Positions 47,580 to 55,566 of a stretch of 64,000 nucleotides of DNA are shown piece after piece. This stretch comes from JAMXLO01 sp963819855 (lineage in GTDB: Bacteria; Pseudomonadota; Alphaproteobacteria; Acetobacterales; Acetobacteraceae), in contig CAWFYC010000002.1 of assembly GCA_963819855.1 (NCBI GenBank), positions 1 to 64,000 of the forward strand, written 5' to 3'. A program made the translations under genes and the position numbers. Below the pieces are notes generated by a model. The model did not search any database. It was not told the DNA's origin and saw nothing but the letters and a program-made list of their open reading frames with translations. Each line of letters opens with the position of its first letter. The first letter of the stretch is position 1.

Positions 47580-48119
47580 TCAGCCCCCCACCGGCCTGAC
47601 GGCAGCCGCGCCGCCGGAGATAGTGCGAACGGCCTGAGCTGGGCGACGTGCCAGCAAATAGAAAGCGACGACGTGCGTGATCATCAGCACGGGCACATAG
47701 ACGATCGGGATCGCGTAGGTGGCGCCCAACTCCCCGGCCAGCGTCGCAAGGCCGGCTTCAACGCCGTGATGATAGTCGACGATGATGTCGACTGTTCCGA
47801 CGAGATTGAAGGCGATGACCAACGGCCAAAAGACCAATCGTATCCGTACCGTGAGCAGCGCCAGCATAGCCAGCAATCCGGTTGCGAAATCACCGTAGGC
47901 GGCGAAACCAGCGAAGCCGCTGGGCAGGTTGGGGCCGACAACCCCAGGAATGAGAAAGACGAGCCCGAAGAAGCGGAAGCTGTGCAAAGTGGCGATGGCG
48001 CGTTGCGCTTCGATCCGGTCCATTGCCTTGAGCCTCGGCCAGGCATATGCGCCAAAGCAAAGCAGCCACGGGACATATCCCAGGACGAGATGGATCTGGA
48101 ATACGGTTGCCTGCGACAT
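47580..48119 (-). CDS. Four-to-five-helix membrane protein of unknown function
   Basis: This 179-aa inner-membrane protein has about five hydrophobic segments (HLVLGYVPWLLCFGAYAW, SFRFFGLVFLIPGVVG, YGDFATGLLAMLALLTV, FWPLVIAFNLVGTVDIIVD, AIPIVYVPVLMITHVVAFYLL). No signature of a known carrier or enzyme is visible. It lies between a methyltransferase (12 bases upstream) and an MFS gene (4 bases downstream), all on the minus strand. A three-gene operon with linked function is likely but the role is unknown. Confidence 0.75.
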   Translation of the reverse strand: MSQATVFQIHLVLGYVPWLLCFGAYAWPRLKAMDRIEAQRAIATLHSFRFFGLVFLIPGVVGPNLPSGFAGFAAYGDFATGLLAMLALLTVRIRLVFWPLVIAFNLVGTVDIIVDYHHGVEAGLATLAGELGATYAIPIVYVPVLMITHVVAFYLLARRPAQAVRTISGGAAAVRPVGG

Positions 48120-48131
48120 TTGTAATCCCCG

Positions 48132-48962
48132 TCAGGTCTTCGTGGACGCGGCTTCGAACACCGCGGTGAGAATACCGAGGCGGCCTTCCATGAGATTGAG
48201 TCCCAGGTTGGCGGCAAGTTGCGAAAAGTCCGGTCCCATCACCACGCCCAGATTCGGCGTGGGTGGCGGTCCCGACGCGCGCAGTTGGGCGAACCACGCC
48301 TTGGCGGTCTCGGTGTCGTCCTGCCACGCCAGCGTGCGGAACCCCGCCGGCTCGATCATCTCGCGCGTCGCAGCGGCAGTCAGCAGATAACTTGTCGCCG
48401 GTGTCCGCGCCCAGGGGACGGGATAATGCGGCTCGCCGCTGATCGACACGACGTCGAAGGTCGCAAACCTTCCGCCCGACCTCAGCACGCGACGGATCTC
48501 ACGGTAGAGCCGCGCCCGGTCGAAGATGTTCATCGCCACATGCTGCAGCAACACGACGTCGAAGCAGCCGTCGTCGAACGGAAGCTCCAGCGCGTTGCCG
48601 GTCTCAAACGATACTTGCCCGCTCTGTCCGGTACGCTCGGTCAGATAGCGCGCGGCATCGACGAACGGCTCGCTGAGATCAACGCCCGTGACCCGGCAGC
48701 CGCAGGTCGCGGCCAGAAAGCGCGCCGGCCCGCCAACTCCCGATCCAACATCCAGCACCGACGTGTCGGCGGTTATCCCAGCCAGCCTGGCAAGTTCAGC
48801 GGTCGCAGCCAGGCCTCTGGTGTGAAAGTGGTCGAGGGCGGCCAGCTGCAGCGGCGTGAGCAGCCGATCCTCCGGCCCGAGCACTGTGAGCGCCGTCCTT
48901 AGCCGCTCGGTCAGGCCGGTCGCGCGATAGTGGTCGCGCACACCATCAAGGACATCGGTCAT
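48132..48962 (-). CDS. Class I SAM-dependent methyltransferase
   Basis: This 276-aa enzyme resembles small-molecule C/N-methyltransferases. Motif I is VLDVGSGVGGPARFLA, the acidic motif reads VTGVDLSEPFVDAAR, motif II is FDVVLLQHVAMNI, and motif III is RVLRSGGRFATFDV. A C-terminal substrate segment follows (PHYPVPWARTPATSYL). The ATG at 48962 is preceded by GGAG (CCTGGGAT region). It diverges from a LysR regulator across 85 bases, so that regulator probably controls the methyltransferase-membrane protein-MFS operon. The substrate is unknown. Confidence 0.87.
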   Translation of the reverse strand: MTDVLDGVRDHYRATGLTERLRTALTVLGPEDRLLTPLQLAALDHFHTRGLAATAELARLAGITADTSVLDVGSGVGGPARFLAATCGCRVTGVDLSEPFVDAARYLTERTGQSGQVSFETGNALELPFDDGCFDVVLLQHVAMNIFDRARLYREIRRVLRSGGRFATFDVVSISGEPHYPVPWARTPATSYLLTAAATREMIEPAGFRTLAWQDDTETAKAWFAQLRASGPPPTPNLGVVMGPDFSQLAANLGLNLMEGRLGILTAVFEAASTKT

Positions 48963-49047
48963 CCCAGGGCTCCTCCAGGCTTTCAAACGCGTCGCAGAGA
49001 TACGACCGCTTCCTGCGCGCGGCTACGCGCGATAATATTGACGGGCC

Positions 49048-50013
49048 ATGAAGCATAACTTCACAGTCAGACAAGGCGCGCTCGATGGTGTGGAGGCGTT
49101 CCTGAGCGTTGCGCAGCATCGCAATTTCCGCAGAGCCGCAGCGGACCTCGGGGTGACGCCGTCAGCAATCAGTCAGGCGGTACGGGCCATCGAGGCCCGC
49201 GTCGGCGCAGCGCTGTTCATTCGCACGACACGCAGCGTCGGCCTGACCGAAGCCGGTGAACGGTTCCTTTCGCGTGCAAAGCCTGCCTTCGAGGAACTTG
49301 TCGCCGCAAGCGAGGCCGCGCGTGACCTCGGCCAGCGGCCAACCGGATTGTTGCGCCTCTCGGTACCGCGCGCGGTGGTTCCTATCTTGCTGGAGCCGCT
49401 GATCGCGTCCTTCTGCCAGGCCTATCCCGAGATCGAAGTGGAAATCGCCGCAAGCGAGGAGCTGGTCGAGCTCGCGACCGAGGGATTTGATGCCGGCATC
49501 CGGCTGGGTCAGTTCATCGCTGCCGATATGGTCGCCGTGAGACTGACGCCGCCGTTCCCGTTCGTGGTCGTTGGCAGCCCGGATTATCTACGCCTGCGGA
49601 AGCCTCCGGAGCGCATCGCCGATCTGCGCCAACACGCCTGCCTGCGCATGCGCCGCTCGGACGGGTCGATCGCGCCATGGCCGTTTGTCAATGGCAACAA
49701 GACGGTCGAGGCGATCGTCGCCGGGCCGCTCATCGCGCGCGACTACCCCACACTCATCGGAGCGGCGATTCGAGGTGTGGGACTCGCGCAGGTGCCCCAT
49801 CCGCTCGCCAAAGCGTCGATTGCTGACGGGCGATTGCAAGCACTCCTGACGCAATTCGCGGTCACCCTGCCAGGGGTCTTTCTGTACCACCCAGGGAGGC
49901 GCCAGGTCTTACCCAAACTGCGAGCATTCATCGAGCACGTTAGATACAAGGGCGCCGCGGCTCCGCGGGCCGGAACTATTGGGCGGAGCCTGCGTAGCCA
50001 CGATGGCTCTTGA
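49048..50013 (+). CDS. LysR-family transcriptional regulator
   Basis: This 321-aa activator/repressor has its N-terminal HTH at residues 14-72 (DGVEAFLSVAQHRNFRRAAADLGVTPSAISQAVRAIE, in pieces, then LFIRTTRSVGLTEAGERFL). An effector-binding domain follows with VPRAVVPILLEPLIASFCQAYPEIEVEI (in pieces) and FDAGIRLGQFIAADMVAVRL. It diverges from the methyltransferase operon, the classic LysR target arrangement. The 85-base spacer should hold its binding site, but I see no perfect T-N11-A palindrome. A mobile palindrome follows the stop. Confidence 0.92.
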   Translation: MKHNFTVRQGALDGVEAFLSVAQHRNFRRAAADLGVTPSAISQAVRAIEARVGAALFIRTTRSVGLTEAGERFLSRAKPAFEELVAASEAARDLGQRPTGLLRLSVPRAVVPILLEPLIASFCQAYPEIEVEIAASEELVELATEGFDAGIRLGQFIAADMVAVRLTPPFPFVVVGSPDYLRLRKPPERIADLRQHACLRMRRSDGSIAPWPFVNGNKTVEAIVAGPLIARDYPTLIGAAIRGVGLAQVPHPLAKASIADGRLQALLTQFAVTLPGVFLYHPGRRQVLPKLRAFIEHVRYKGAAAPRAGTIGRSLRSHDGS

Positions 50014-50021
50014 TGACGTGT

Positions 50022-50171
50022 GAGAGCGGTTTCAGGTAAACTGAAATCGCGCGGGATGATGGGTTTCGCGTGCGCTCTACCCATCCTACGGCAATGAGTA
50101 CGCAACATCGTAGGATGGGTAGAGCGCAGCGAAACCCATCGAACCAAGCGATCGCACGTGTATCGCTGTCA
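50022..50171. repeat. TA-flanked palindromic element (MITE-like), copy C, right end eroded
   Basis: The element starts GAGAGCGGTTTCAGG. Core arms lie at 50058-50090 (with one base inserted) and 50109-50140, with an 18-base loop. The right end matches copy D up to about GTCAGG, where the stop codon of the convergent serine hydrolase lies; the outer 16 bases are missing. Confidence 0.75.
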
Positions 50172-51233
50172 GGTCAGCTTCGGCAGCACGAGCTCCCGCC
50201 AGATGCGGCTCGGCGTGGCCGCCTGATCCGACCGGTTGTAGGCGCCGCAGAATACCACGCACACCAAATCGGCCTCAGGCATCGCGTATAAACGCTGCCC
50301 GCCATTGCCGAAGCCGGCGATCCATCGCCGCGAGTCCGTGTCGCCAATATACCAAAGCCGGCCATACCTTACGCCCTGGTCGGTATCGATGGCCGGCGCG
50401 AACGACGCGTCCAGCCACGCGCGCGACACGATCCGATTGCCGTTCCACTCGCCGCCCGCCAGCACCATTTGGCCGATCCGCAGCAGGTCGCGCGGACGCA
50501 GGCGCAGGCCGGATGCCGCCGAGGCGACGCCGTCAGCGCCGTGCGCCCACTCGAATTCGGGGATGCCGAGTGGTGTGAACAGCGCCTGGCGCGCGAAGTC
50601 GGGCAGCGCCATGCGGGAGCCCTTGGCAATCAGGTAACCGAGCAGCGCGACCGCACCGCCGCTGTAGATCCAGCGTTCGCCGGACGATGCGACAAACGGA
50701 CGTTCCAGAATGAAGCGATAGCGGTCCGCCGCTCGCTCCATGGCGATCTCACTGTTGTTCGGATCGCTATAGGGTCGCGCCTCGTCCCACTCCATGCCGA
50801 GGGTCATGTTCAATGCGTTCAGCACCGTGAGGCGCGCGCGCCGCGGGTCGGCGGCGAGATCGGGATACTGCGGAAACTGTGCGAGCAGCTTCGCCTCGGG
50901 CGGGGGCACGAAACCGCGATCGAGTGCGATGCCGTACAGCAGACCGACGATGCTCTTGGTCACCGATCGCAGGTCGTGCAGCGTGTCGGGACCGAACGTG
51001 ACGATGCCGAGAAGCGTCCCCCAGCTTTCATCGGAGCCGGCGTAGTAGCGTTCCACCACCATTTCGCCGGCCCGGCTGACCAGCACGGCGTGCACGTCGT
51101 GCAGCAGGCTGGAGCGGATGCCGGCGTCGAGCCGCTCTGCAAGGTCATCGGACATGGCTGCGGCGAACGACAACGGCATGGCGGACATCCCGGCAATCAG
51201 TCCGAGTGCGGCGCGACGGCTGCAGTGCATCAT
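50169..51233 (-). CDS. Exported class C beta-lactamase-fold serine hydrolase
   Basis: This 354-aa periplasmic protein has a Tat-like signal (SRRAALGLIAGMSAMPLSFAAA). The catalytic SxxK is Ser90-Val-Thr-Lys93 (RSVTKSIVGLLYG) and the second motif is Tyr-Ser-Gly in RWIYSGGAVALLGYLI. The third (KTG-like) region is degenerate: GFGNGGQRLYAMP. It may be an esterase or D-peptidase rather than a true beta-lactamase. It lies 3 bases after an AraC regulator gene on the same strand, so the regulator likely controls it. Its stop lies in mobile element copy C. Confidence 0.86.
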   Translation of the reverse strand: MMHCSRRAALGLIAGMSAMPLSFAAAMSDDLAERLDAGIRSSLLHDVHAVLVSRAGEMVVERYYAGSDESWGTLLGIVTFGPDTLHDLRSVTKSIVGLLYGIALDRGFVPPPEAKLLAQFPQYPDLAADPRRARLTVLNALNMTLGMEWDEARPYSDPNNSEIAMERAADRYRFILERPFVASSGERWIYSGGAVALLGYLIAKGSRMALPDFARQALFTPLGIPEFEWAHGADGVASAASGLRLRPRDLLRIGQMVLAGGEWNGNRIVSRAWLDASFAPAIDTDQGVRYGRLWYIGDTDSRRWIAGFGNGGQRLYAMPEADLVCVVFCGAYNRSDQAATPSRIWRELVLPKLT

Positions 51234-51236
51234 CGC

Positions 51237-52073
51237 TCACGCCTCTATCGGCACCCAGACTTCGACCACGCCCGCGCCGGTAAGCGGATCGAACCGCTCA
51301 TCGTACAGCTCGAAGTCCGGCGCATCGGCATGGCGGTAGCCGGAATTCGGCAACCAGCGGTTCCAGATCGTATAGACTGTCGCGCGCATCCGCGAGATGT
51401 GGTCGTGATGGGTGAATACCACGTAGCGGCGTGCTGGAATTCGCACACAGCTGAACTCGGATGGCAAGTCGTCGAAACTGGCAACTTCGACGCCGGCGAT
51501 GTACTCGAAATTGCCGGCGCCATCGCCGCTGCAGCAGACGCCATAGGCGGTGCGGCCGATCTGTCCGGGGATGTTGCCGATATAGGGCTGGAAGCGTTCC
51601 CATTGTCGTGGAATGCCCTGACTGGTCTCGAATGAATACCGCCCGCCAAGTCCGGCTATCAACAGGGTGCGTCCGTTTTCGAACCGCGGCGGATCCAGTT
51701 CGACGATGAGCGAGTCGTTCATGGCGATCGGCTCCACGAGAGTGATGTTGGCGAGATGTCGTTGCGCGCGCACGGCATCGGGCGTCACGCCGAACTGGTC
51801 CCGGAAGGCACGCGTGAAGGCCTCATGCGAACTGTATCCAGCATCGAGTGCCACCGTCAGGATGTCTGGTGCGCCGGCGGCGAGCCGGCGCGCTGCCTCG
51901 GTCAGGCGTCGGCCGCGCACGTAGCGCATGACGGAGTGGCCGGTCGCCACGCCGAACGCCCGTAGCAGAACATAGCGCGACACTCCGGCGCAGCGCGCGA
52001 TGTCCGCCAGCGACAGCTCGCTGTCAAGCCTGGATTCGATGAGCCACAACGCCTTGCCGACGGGGTGCGTCAT
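51237..52073 (-). CDS. AraC-family regulator with GyrI-like effector domain
   Basis: This 278-aa protein has its N-terminal double HTH at about residues 8-107 (LSLADIARCAGVSRYVLLRAFG, in pieces, then AGYSSHEAFTRAFRDQFGVTP). A C-terminal GyrI-like effector-binding domain follows (IPRQWERFQPYIGNIPG, RIPARRYVVFTHHDHISRM, in pieces, YDERFDPLTGAGVVEVWVPIEA). This domain order (AraC then GyrI) is typical of drug-sensing SoxS/Rob-like proteins. It lies between two serine hydrolases: one in its operon, one divergent across 82 bases. Confidence 0.9.
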   Translation of the reverse strand: MTHPVGKALWLIESRLDSELSLADIARCAGVSRYVLLRAFGVATGHSVMRYVRGRRLTEAARRLAAGAPDILTVALDAGYSSHEAFTRAFRDQFGVTPDAVRAQRHLANITLVEPIAMNDSLIVELDPPRFENGRTLLIAGLGGRYSFETSQGIPRQWERFQPYIGNIPGQIGRTAYGVCCSGDGAGNFEYIAGVEVASFDDLPSEFSCVRIPARRYVVFTHHDHISRMRATVYTIWNRWLPNSGYRHADAPDFELYDERFDPLTGAGVVEVWVPIEA

Positions 52074-52155
52074 GGTGCTGACAGCTACACCCGATCGGAC
52101 GCGCGCGCTTGATCGCGGTTGCGGCTACGATGTTACGCGATCGGAGAGGAAACCC

Positions 52156-53526
52156 ATGGATAGATGGTTGACGGCTGCCCTCGACTACATTCCCCGATGG
52201 CTCGAATTCCAGATGCGGCAATCGGAGCAACCAGGTTGCATCATTGCCGTCGTGCATCGCGATCGCATTGTCCTGGAGCGTGCCTATGGCTTCGCGGATC
52301 TGGTGAAGGGTGAGAAGCTGACCTCGCGTCACCGTTTCCGCATTGCCTCGCATTCCAAAAGTTTTACTGCGGCCGGCATCATGAAGCTGCGCGAACAGGG
52401 CCGCGTCCGGTTGGACGATGCGGTTGGCCGGCATGTGAAGGGACTGCACAGGCAGGTGGCAGCGACGACCATCGGCCAGGTGCTGTCGCATAGTGCCGGC
52501 ATCACTCGCGATGGCGATGACGCCGGCTACTATGCCGATCGCCGGCCGTACCCATCAATTGCCGAACTGACGGAAGACCTCAAGCGACCCCTCGTGATCG
52601 ATCCCAACACGCGGCTGAAATATTCCAATCAGGGCTTCGGGCTGTTGGGTCTGGTCATCGGGGCGATCACTGGGGAGCCGTATCGGGGCTGGATCAAGCG
52701 TGAGGTCGTGGACGCGGCCGGTCTGACCGAAACAGAACCGGATATGCCGATCGCGCGCAACGTACCATTTGCCCGCGGCCATAGTCCCAAGTTGCATCTC
52801 GGACACCGTCTGGTGATTCCAGGTGACTACTCGCTGAATGCGCTCGCGCCGGCCGGCGGCTATGTCAGCACGGCCAGCGACGTTGCACGCTATTTCGCTC
52901 AGCTCGCCCCTGGTGCAAGACACAGCGTCCTTTCGGTGGCGAGCCGTCGTGAGATGACGCGGCGGCATTGGCGCAACCCGCATTCGAACGTCGAAGGATA
53001 CTATGGGCTCGGCATCATCAGTGGCGTGCTCGACGGATGGGACTGGTTTGGCCATTCCGGCGGCCTTCAGGGCTACATGTCGCGCACTGTCGTCCTGCCG
53101 CGCCACGAACTGGCCATCACCGTGCTGGCAAACGCGACGGATGGCTGGGCCGGGTATTGGCTGGATGGCGTGATGCAAGTCCTGCGCGCTTTTGCGACAC
53201 GCGGTCCACCGGGGCGGCGGGTACGTGATTGGAGCGGCCGATGGTGGAGCGTCTGGGGCGCACTCGATCTCGTCGCGATGGGCGACGCCGTCCTGACCGC
53301 CAACCCCTACATCGGAAACCCGTTCCTTGGCGCCAGCGAACTCAAGGTGACGGGCCGCGACAAGGCGCTGATATCTGTTGCCAACGGCTACGACAGCTAC
53401 GGTGAAACTGTGCGACGGGTGCGCAACAAGTCCGGCGCGGTCACCGAACTCTGGTGGGCGGCCAGCAAGCTGCAACCGGAGGCGCGTGTCGCCGCCGAGA
53501 TGCGGCGCCGCTATGGCGGTAGCTAG
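52156..53526 (+). CDS. Class C beta-lactamase-fold serine hydrolase
   Basis: This 456-aa enzyme is of the PBP/beta-lactamase family. The catalytic SxxK is in RIASHSKSFTAAGIMKLRE. The second motif is Tyr-Ser-Asn (LKYSNQGFGLLGLVIG) and the third is His-Ser-Gly (GHSGGLQGYM). No signal peptide is seen, so it is probably cytoplasmic and an esterase/amidase of unknown substrate. The C-terminal 110 residues form an extra lipocalin-like domain. The ATG follows AGAGGA and is divergent from araC. Its TAG stop is the first triplet of mobile element copy D. Confidence 0.88.
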   Translation: MDRWLTAALDYIPRWLEFQMRQSEQPGCIIAVVHRDRIVLERAYGFADLVKGEKLTSRHRFRIASHSKSFTAAGIMKLREQGRVRLDDAVGRHVKGLHRQVAATTIGQVLSHSAGITRDGDDAGYYADRRPYPSIAELTEDLKRPLVIDPNTRLKYSNQGFGLLGLVIGAITGEPYRGWIKREVVDAAGLTETEPDMPIARNVPFARGHSPKLHLGHRLVIPGDYSLNALAPAGGYVSTASDVARYFAQLAPGARHSVLSVASRREMTRRHWRNPHSNVEGYYGLGIISGVLDGWDWFGHSGGLQGYMSRTVVLPRHELAITVLANATDGWAGYWLDGVMQVLRAFATRGPPGRRVRDWSGRWWSVWGALDLVAMGDAVLTANPYIGNPFLGASELKVTGRDKALISVANGYDSYGETVRRVRNKSGAVTELWWAASKLQPEARVAAEMRRRYGGS

Positions 53527-53691
53527 AGCTGTTTCAGGCAACGTGGAAATCGCGACCGGATGATGGGTTTCGCTGCGCTCTACCCATCCTACGGCAACGA
53601 GCGCGCAGCAACTCGTAGGATGGGTAGAGCGAAGCGAAACCCATCGAGCCAAGCGATTGCATGAGCTTCCGGCCAGGCCCAAAACGCCCTA
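53524..53691. repeat. TA-flanked palindromic element (MITE-like), copy D, intact
   Basis: This 168-bp element is bounded by TA (53524-53525 and 53690-53691). Core arms of 32 bp lie at 53562-53593 and 53614-53645 (one mismatch) around a 20-base loop. The ends read TAGAGCTGTTTCAGGC and, inverted, TAGGGCGTTTTGGGCC. The first triplet is the stop codon of the serine hydrolase gene. Confidence 0.85.
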
Positions 53692-53746
53692 GGTCGCAGT
53701 GTCCGAAGGTGGTTACGACTGGACGTCGAACGAGCGGTTGCGCCGT

Positions 53747-55021
53747 TCAATACACCTCGACGTAACGATTGCAGAGTTCGTTCACCGCCCACTCGGCCAC
53801 GTGCTGAATCTCTGAACGTTTGTGGCGCAGGTAGGCTTCCAGGAAGACCGGTCCGAACCAGCCGGCGACCGCCTTGCTGCCCGACATCGCGTCCAGAGCC
53901 TGGCCGAGCGAATGCGGCAGTTCATCGAGCCGTCCCCCCGATGGCGGCAGGCCAAGCTTGCGTCGCAGCCCGTCGGCGCCGGCGAAGATCACCGCACCAA
54001 GCGCCAGGTACGGACTGGCCGCCGCATCGCTGACGCGGAACTCGACGTTGAACTGCCGCGCCGTATCGGCGGGATCGGTGCCGGCGAACACCGGGCAAAC
54101 GCGCATCGCCGCCCCGCGATCCTGCTGCACGATGTCGATCAGCGTCGGGGCCCAACGATTTGGGGTAAGGCGCAGATACGACACCGGCGACGGTGCCGTG
54201 ATGGCGCAGATTGCCGGCAGGTGTTCCAGCACGCCGGCACAGAAATGCTGCGCGGCCATGCTGAGCCCCATCGGCCCGGTCGACGCATAGGTCACCGGCG
54301 CACCGGATGCATCCTGCAGGCTCATATGGATGTGCACGCCATTGCCCACGCCGGAGGCTTCGGGCATCGGCGAGAACGACGCGCGGAACCCGTGCCGATA
54401 CGCAGCGGCACGCGCCATCTCGCGGGTGATCACCGCGTGATCCGCCGCGGTCAGCGCGGGCATCGGCGCCACCGTCACCTCGAACTGCCGCGTCCCGTAT
54501 TCGGCGAGGAAGGAGTCGGGCATCACGCCGGCGGCGCGTATCGCGGCGATGCAGCTTTCGCCGAATGTGCCCTGGCGGCGAAACGCGTTCAGGCTGTAGG
54601 CGTCGCCGTCGCGATGTTGATTGCCGGTATACACGAACTCCTGCTCAAACGCGGCAATCAGCTTCAGCCCAGACGCTGCATGCAGCGCCGCGATGGCGCG
54701 ACGGAGGAACTCGCGCGGACAGCACTCCCACGGCGTGCCGTCTGTGTTGCGGATGTCACCCAGAAAGAAGTGTTCCGGCGCGGTCCCGTCGGCGAAATCC
54801 ACCCGCACCTCGGCCGCCGGATCGGGCACGATCATCAGATCGCCGGCGGTGCCGAACGGTGTATCCAGGATTGGGCCAAACGCCGTCTGCATCAGATTGG
54901 AGTGCGTCCAGCCGACGCCCTTGCGTCGTCGTGCATCGATCTCGCTGGCGGGAAACCCCTTGCCGCGGACGTGCCCGGCGATGTCGCAGGTGCCGACGAA
55001 CACCAGTTCCTCGCGCAGCAT
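53747..55021 (-). CDS. Glutamine synthetase family protein
   Basis: This 424-aa ATP-dependent gamma-glutamyl ligase-like protein is shorter than GlnA. It has the fold but a different N-terminus (REELVFVGTCDIAGHVRGKGFP). Active-site segments are LIAAFEQEFVY, a region with QFEVTVAPMPALTAADH, GNGVHIHMSLQDASG, and an Arg motif NVEFRVSDAAASPYLALGAVI (in pieces). Members of this clade use amines other than ammonia (for example PuuA-like or GlnA3-like). No polyamine genes are adjacent, so the substrate is open. The gene is isolated. Confidence 0.85.
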   Translation of the reverse strand: MLREELVFVGTCDIAGHVRGKGFPASEIDARRRKGVGWTHSNLMQTAFGPILDTPFGTAGDLMIVPDPAAEVRVDFADGTAPEHFFLGDIRNTDGTPWECCPREFLRRAIAALHAASGLKLIAAFEQEFVYTGNQHRDGDAYSLNAFRRQGTFGESCIAAIRAAGVMPDSFLAEYGTRQFEVTVAPMPALTAADHAVITREMARAAAYRHGFRASFSPMPEASGVGNGVHIHMSLQDASGAPVTYASTGPMGLSMAAQHFCAGVLEHLPAICAITAPSPVSYLRLTPNRWAPTLIDIVQQDRGAAMRVCPVFAGTDPADTARQFNVEFRVSDAAASPYLALGAVIFAGADGLRRKLGLPPSGGRLDELPHSLGQALDAMSGSKAVAGWFGPVFLEAYLRHKRSEIQHVAEWAVNELCNRYVEVY

Positions 55022-55181
55022 GGCGCTCTCCTGTTACACTTTGTCGCAGCGTAGCGCGGACCGTGCATAGGTGCGAACCGCGTGGCGCGCTTGCACCCTG
55101 CTGCCACAGGGATGCAATTTGCGGGCGAGTCGGTTTACGACCGATTCGCCTGCCCCCCAATGTCGCCCCAGAGGTATCCTC

Positions 55182-55520
55182 ATGAATCCACGTACGCTTG
55201 CTTTTGCCGCCTGCTGTCTTGCAGCCGTCGGTCTCGCCGGCTGCTCGTCAAGCTCCAACTCCCCGCCACCACCGCCCGCGCCCACACCGGTAGCCACGCC
55301 GGCACCCCCGCCGCCCCCGGCCATGCCGGCGAACCTCACGCCGGCACAGCAGCGTGTCGCCAAGGTCCAGACGGCGCTCAATGCCAATGGCGCGCAGCTA
55401 GATGTGGACGGCAAGATGGGACCGGCGACCGTAGCCGCGCTGAAGGCCTACCAGCAGCAGCACAACCTGAAGGCCACTGGTAAAGTGGATGCCGCAACCA
55501 TGAAGGCCCTCGGCGGCTGA
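55182..55520 (+). CDS. Small lipoprotein with a peptidoglycan-binding domain
   Basis: This 112-aa protein has a lipobox (AAVGLAGC, Cys at about residue 21). A Pro/Ala linker follows (SPPPPPAPTPVATPAPPPPP), then one PG_binding_1 domain (VAKVQTALNANGAQLDVDGKMGPATVAALKAYQQQHNLKATG in pieces). It should sit in the outer membrane and bind the cell wall. The ATG at 55182 follows GAGG. Its transcript converges with pheT and ends in a shared bidirectional hairpin. Confidence 0.88.
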   Translation: MNPRTLAFAACCLAAVGLAGCSSSSNSPPPPPAPTPVATPAPPPPPAMPANLTPAQQRVAKVQTALNANGAQLDVDGKMGPATVAALKAYQQQHNLKATGKVDAATMKALGG

Positions 55521-55533
55521 CGCCGTCGACGAC

Positions 55534-55566
55534 GCCGCGTTGCGCTGACGTTCAGCGCAACGCGGC
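55534..55566. terminator. Bidirectional hairpin terminator at the 3' end of pheT
   Basis: A perfect 15-bp stem (55534-55548 with 55552-55566) surrounds a 3-base loop. It lies between the convergent lipoprotein gene and pheT, and includes the last codons and stop (55552-55554) of pheT. There is no T-run on either strand, so it is at best a symmetric transcription stop or mRNA end-protecting hairpin. Confidence 0.65.
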
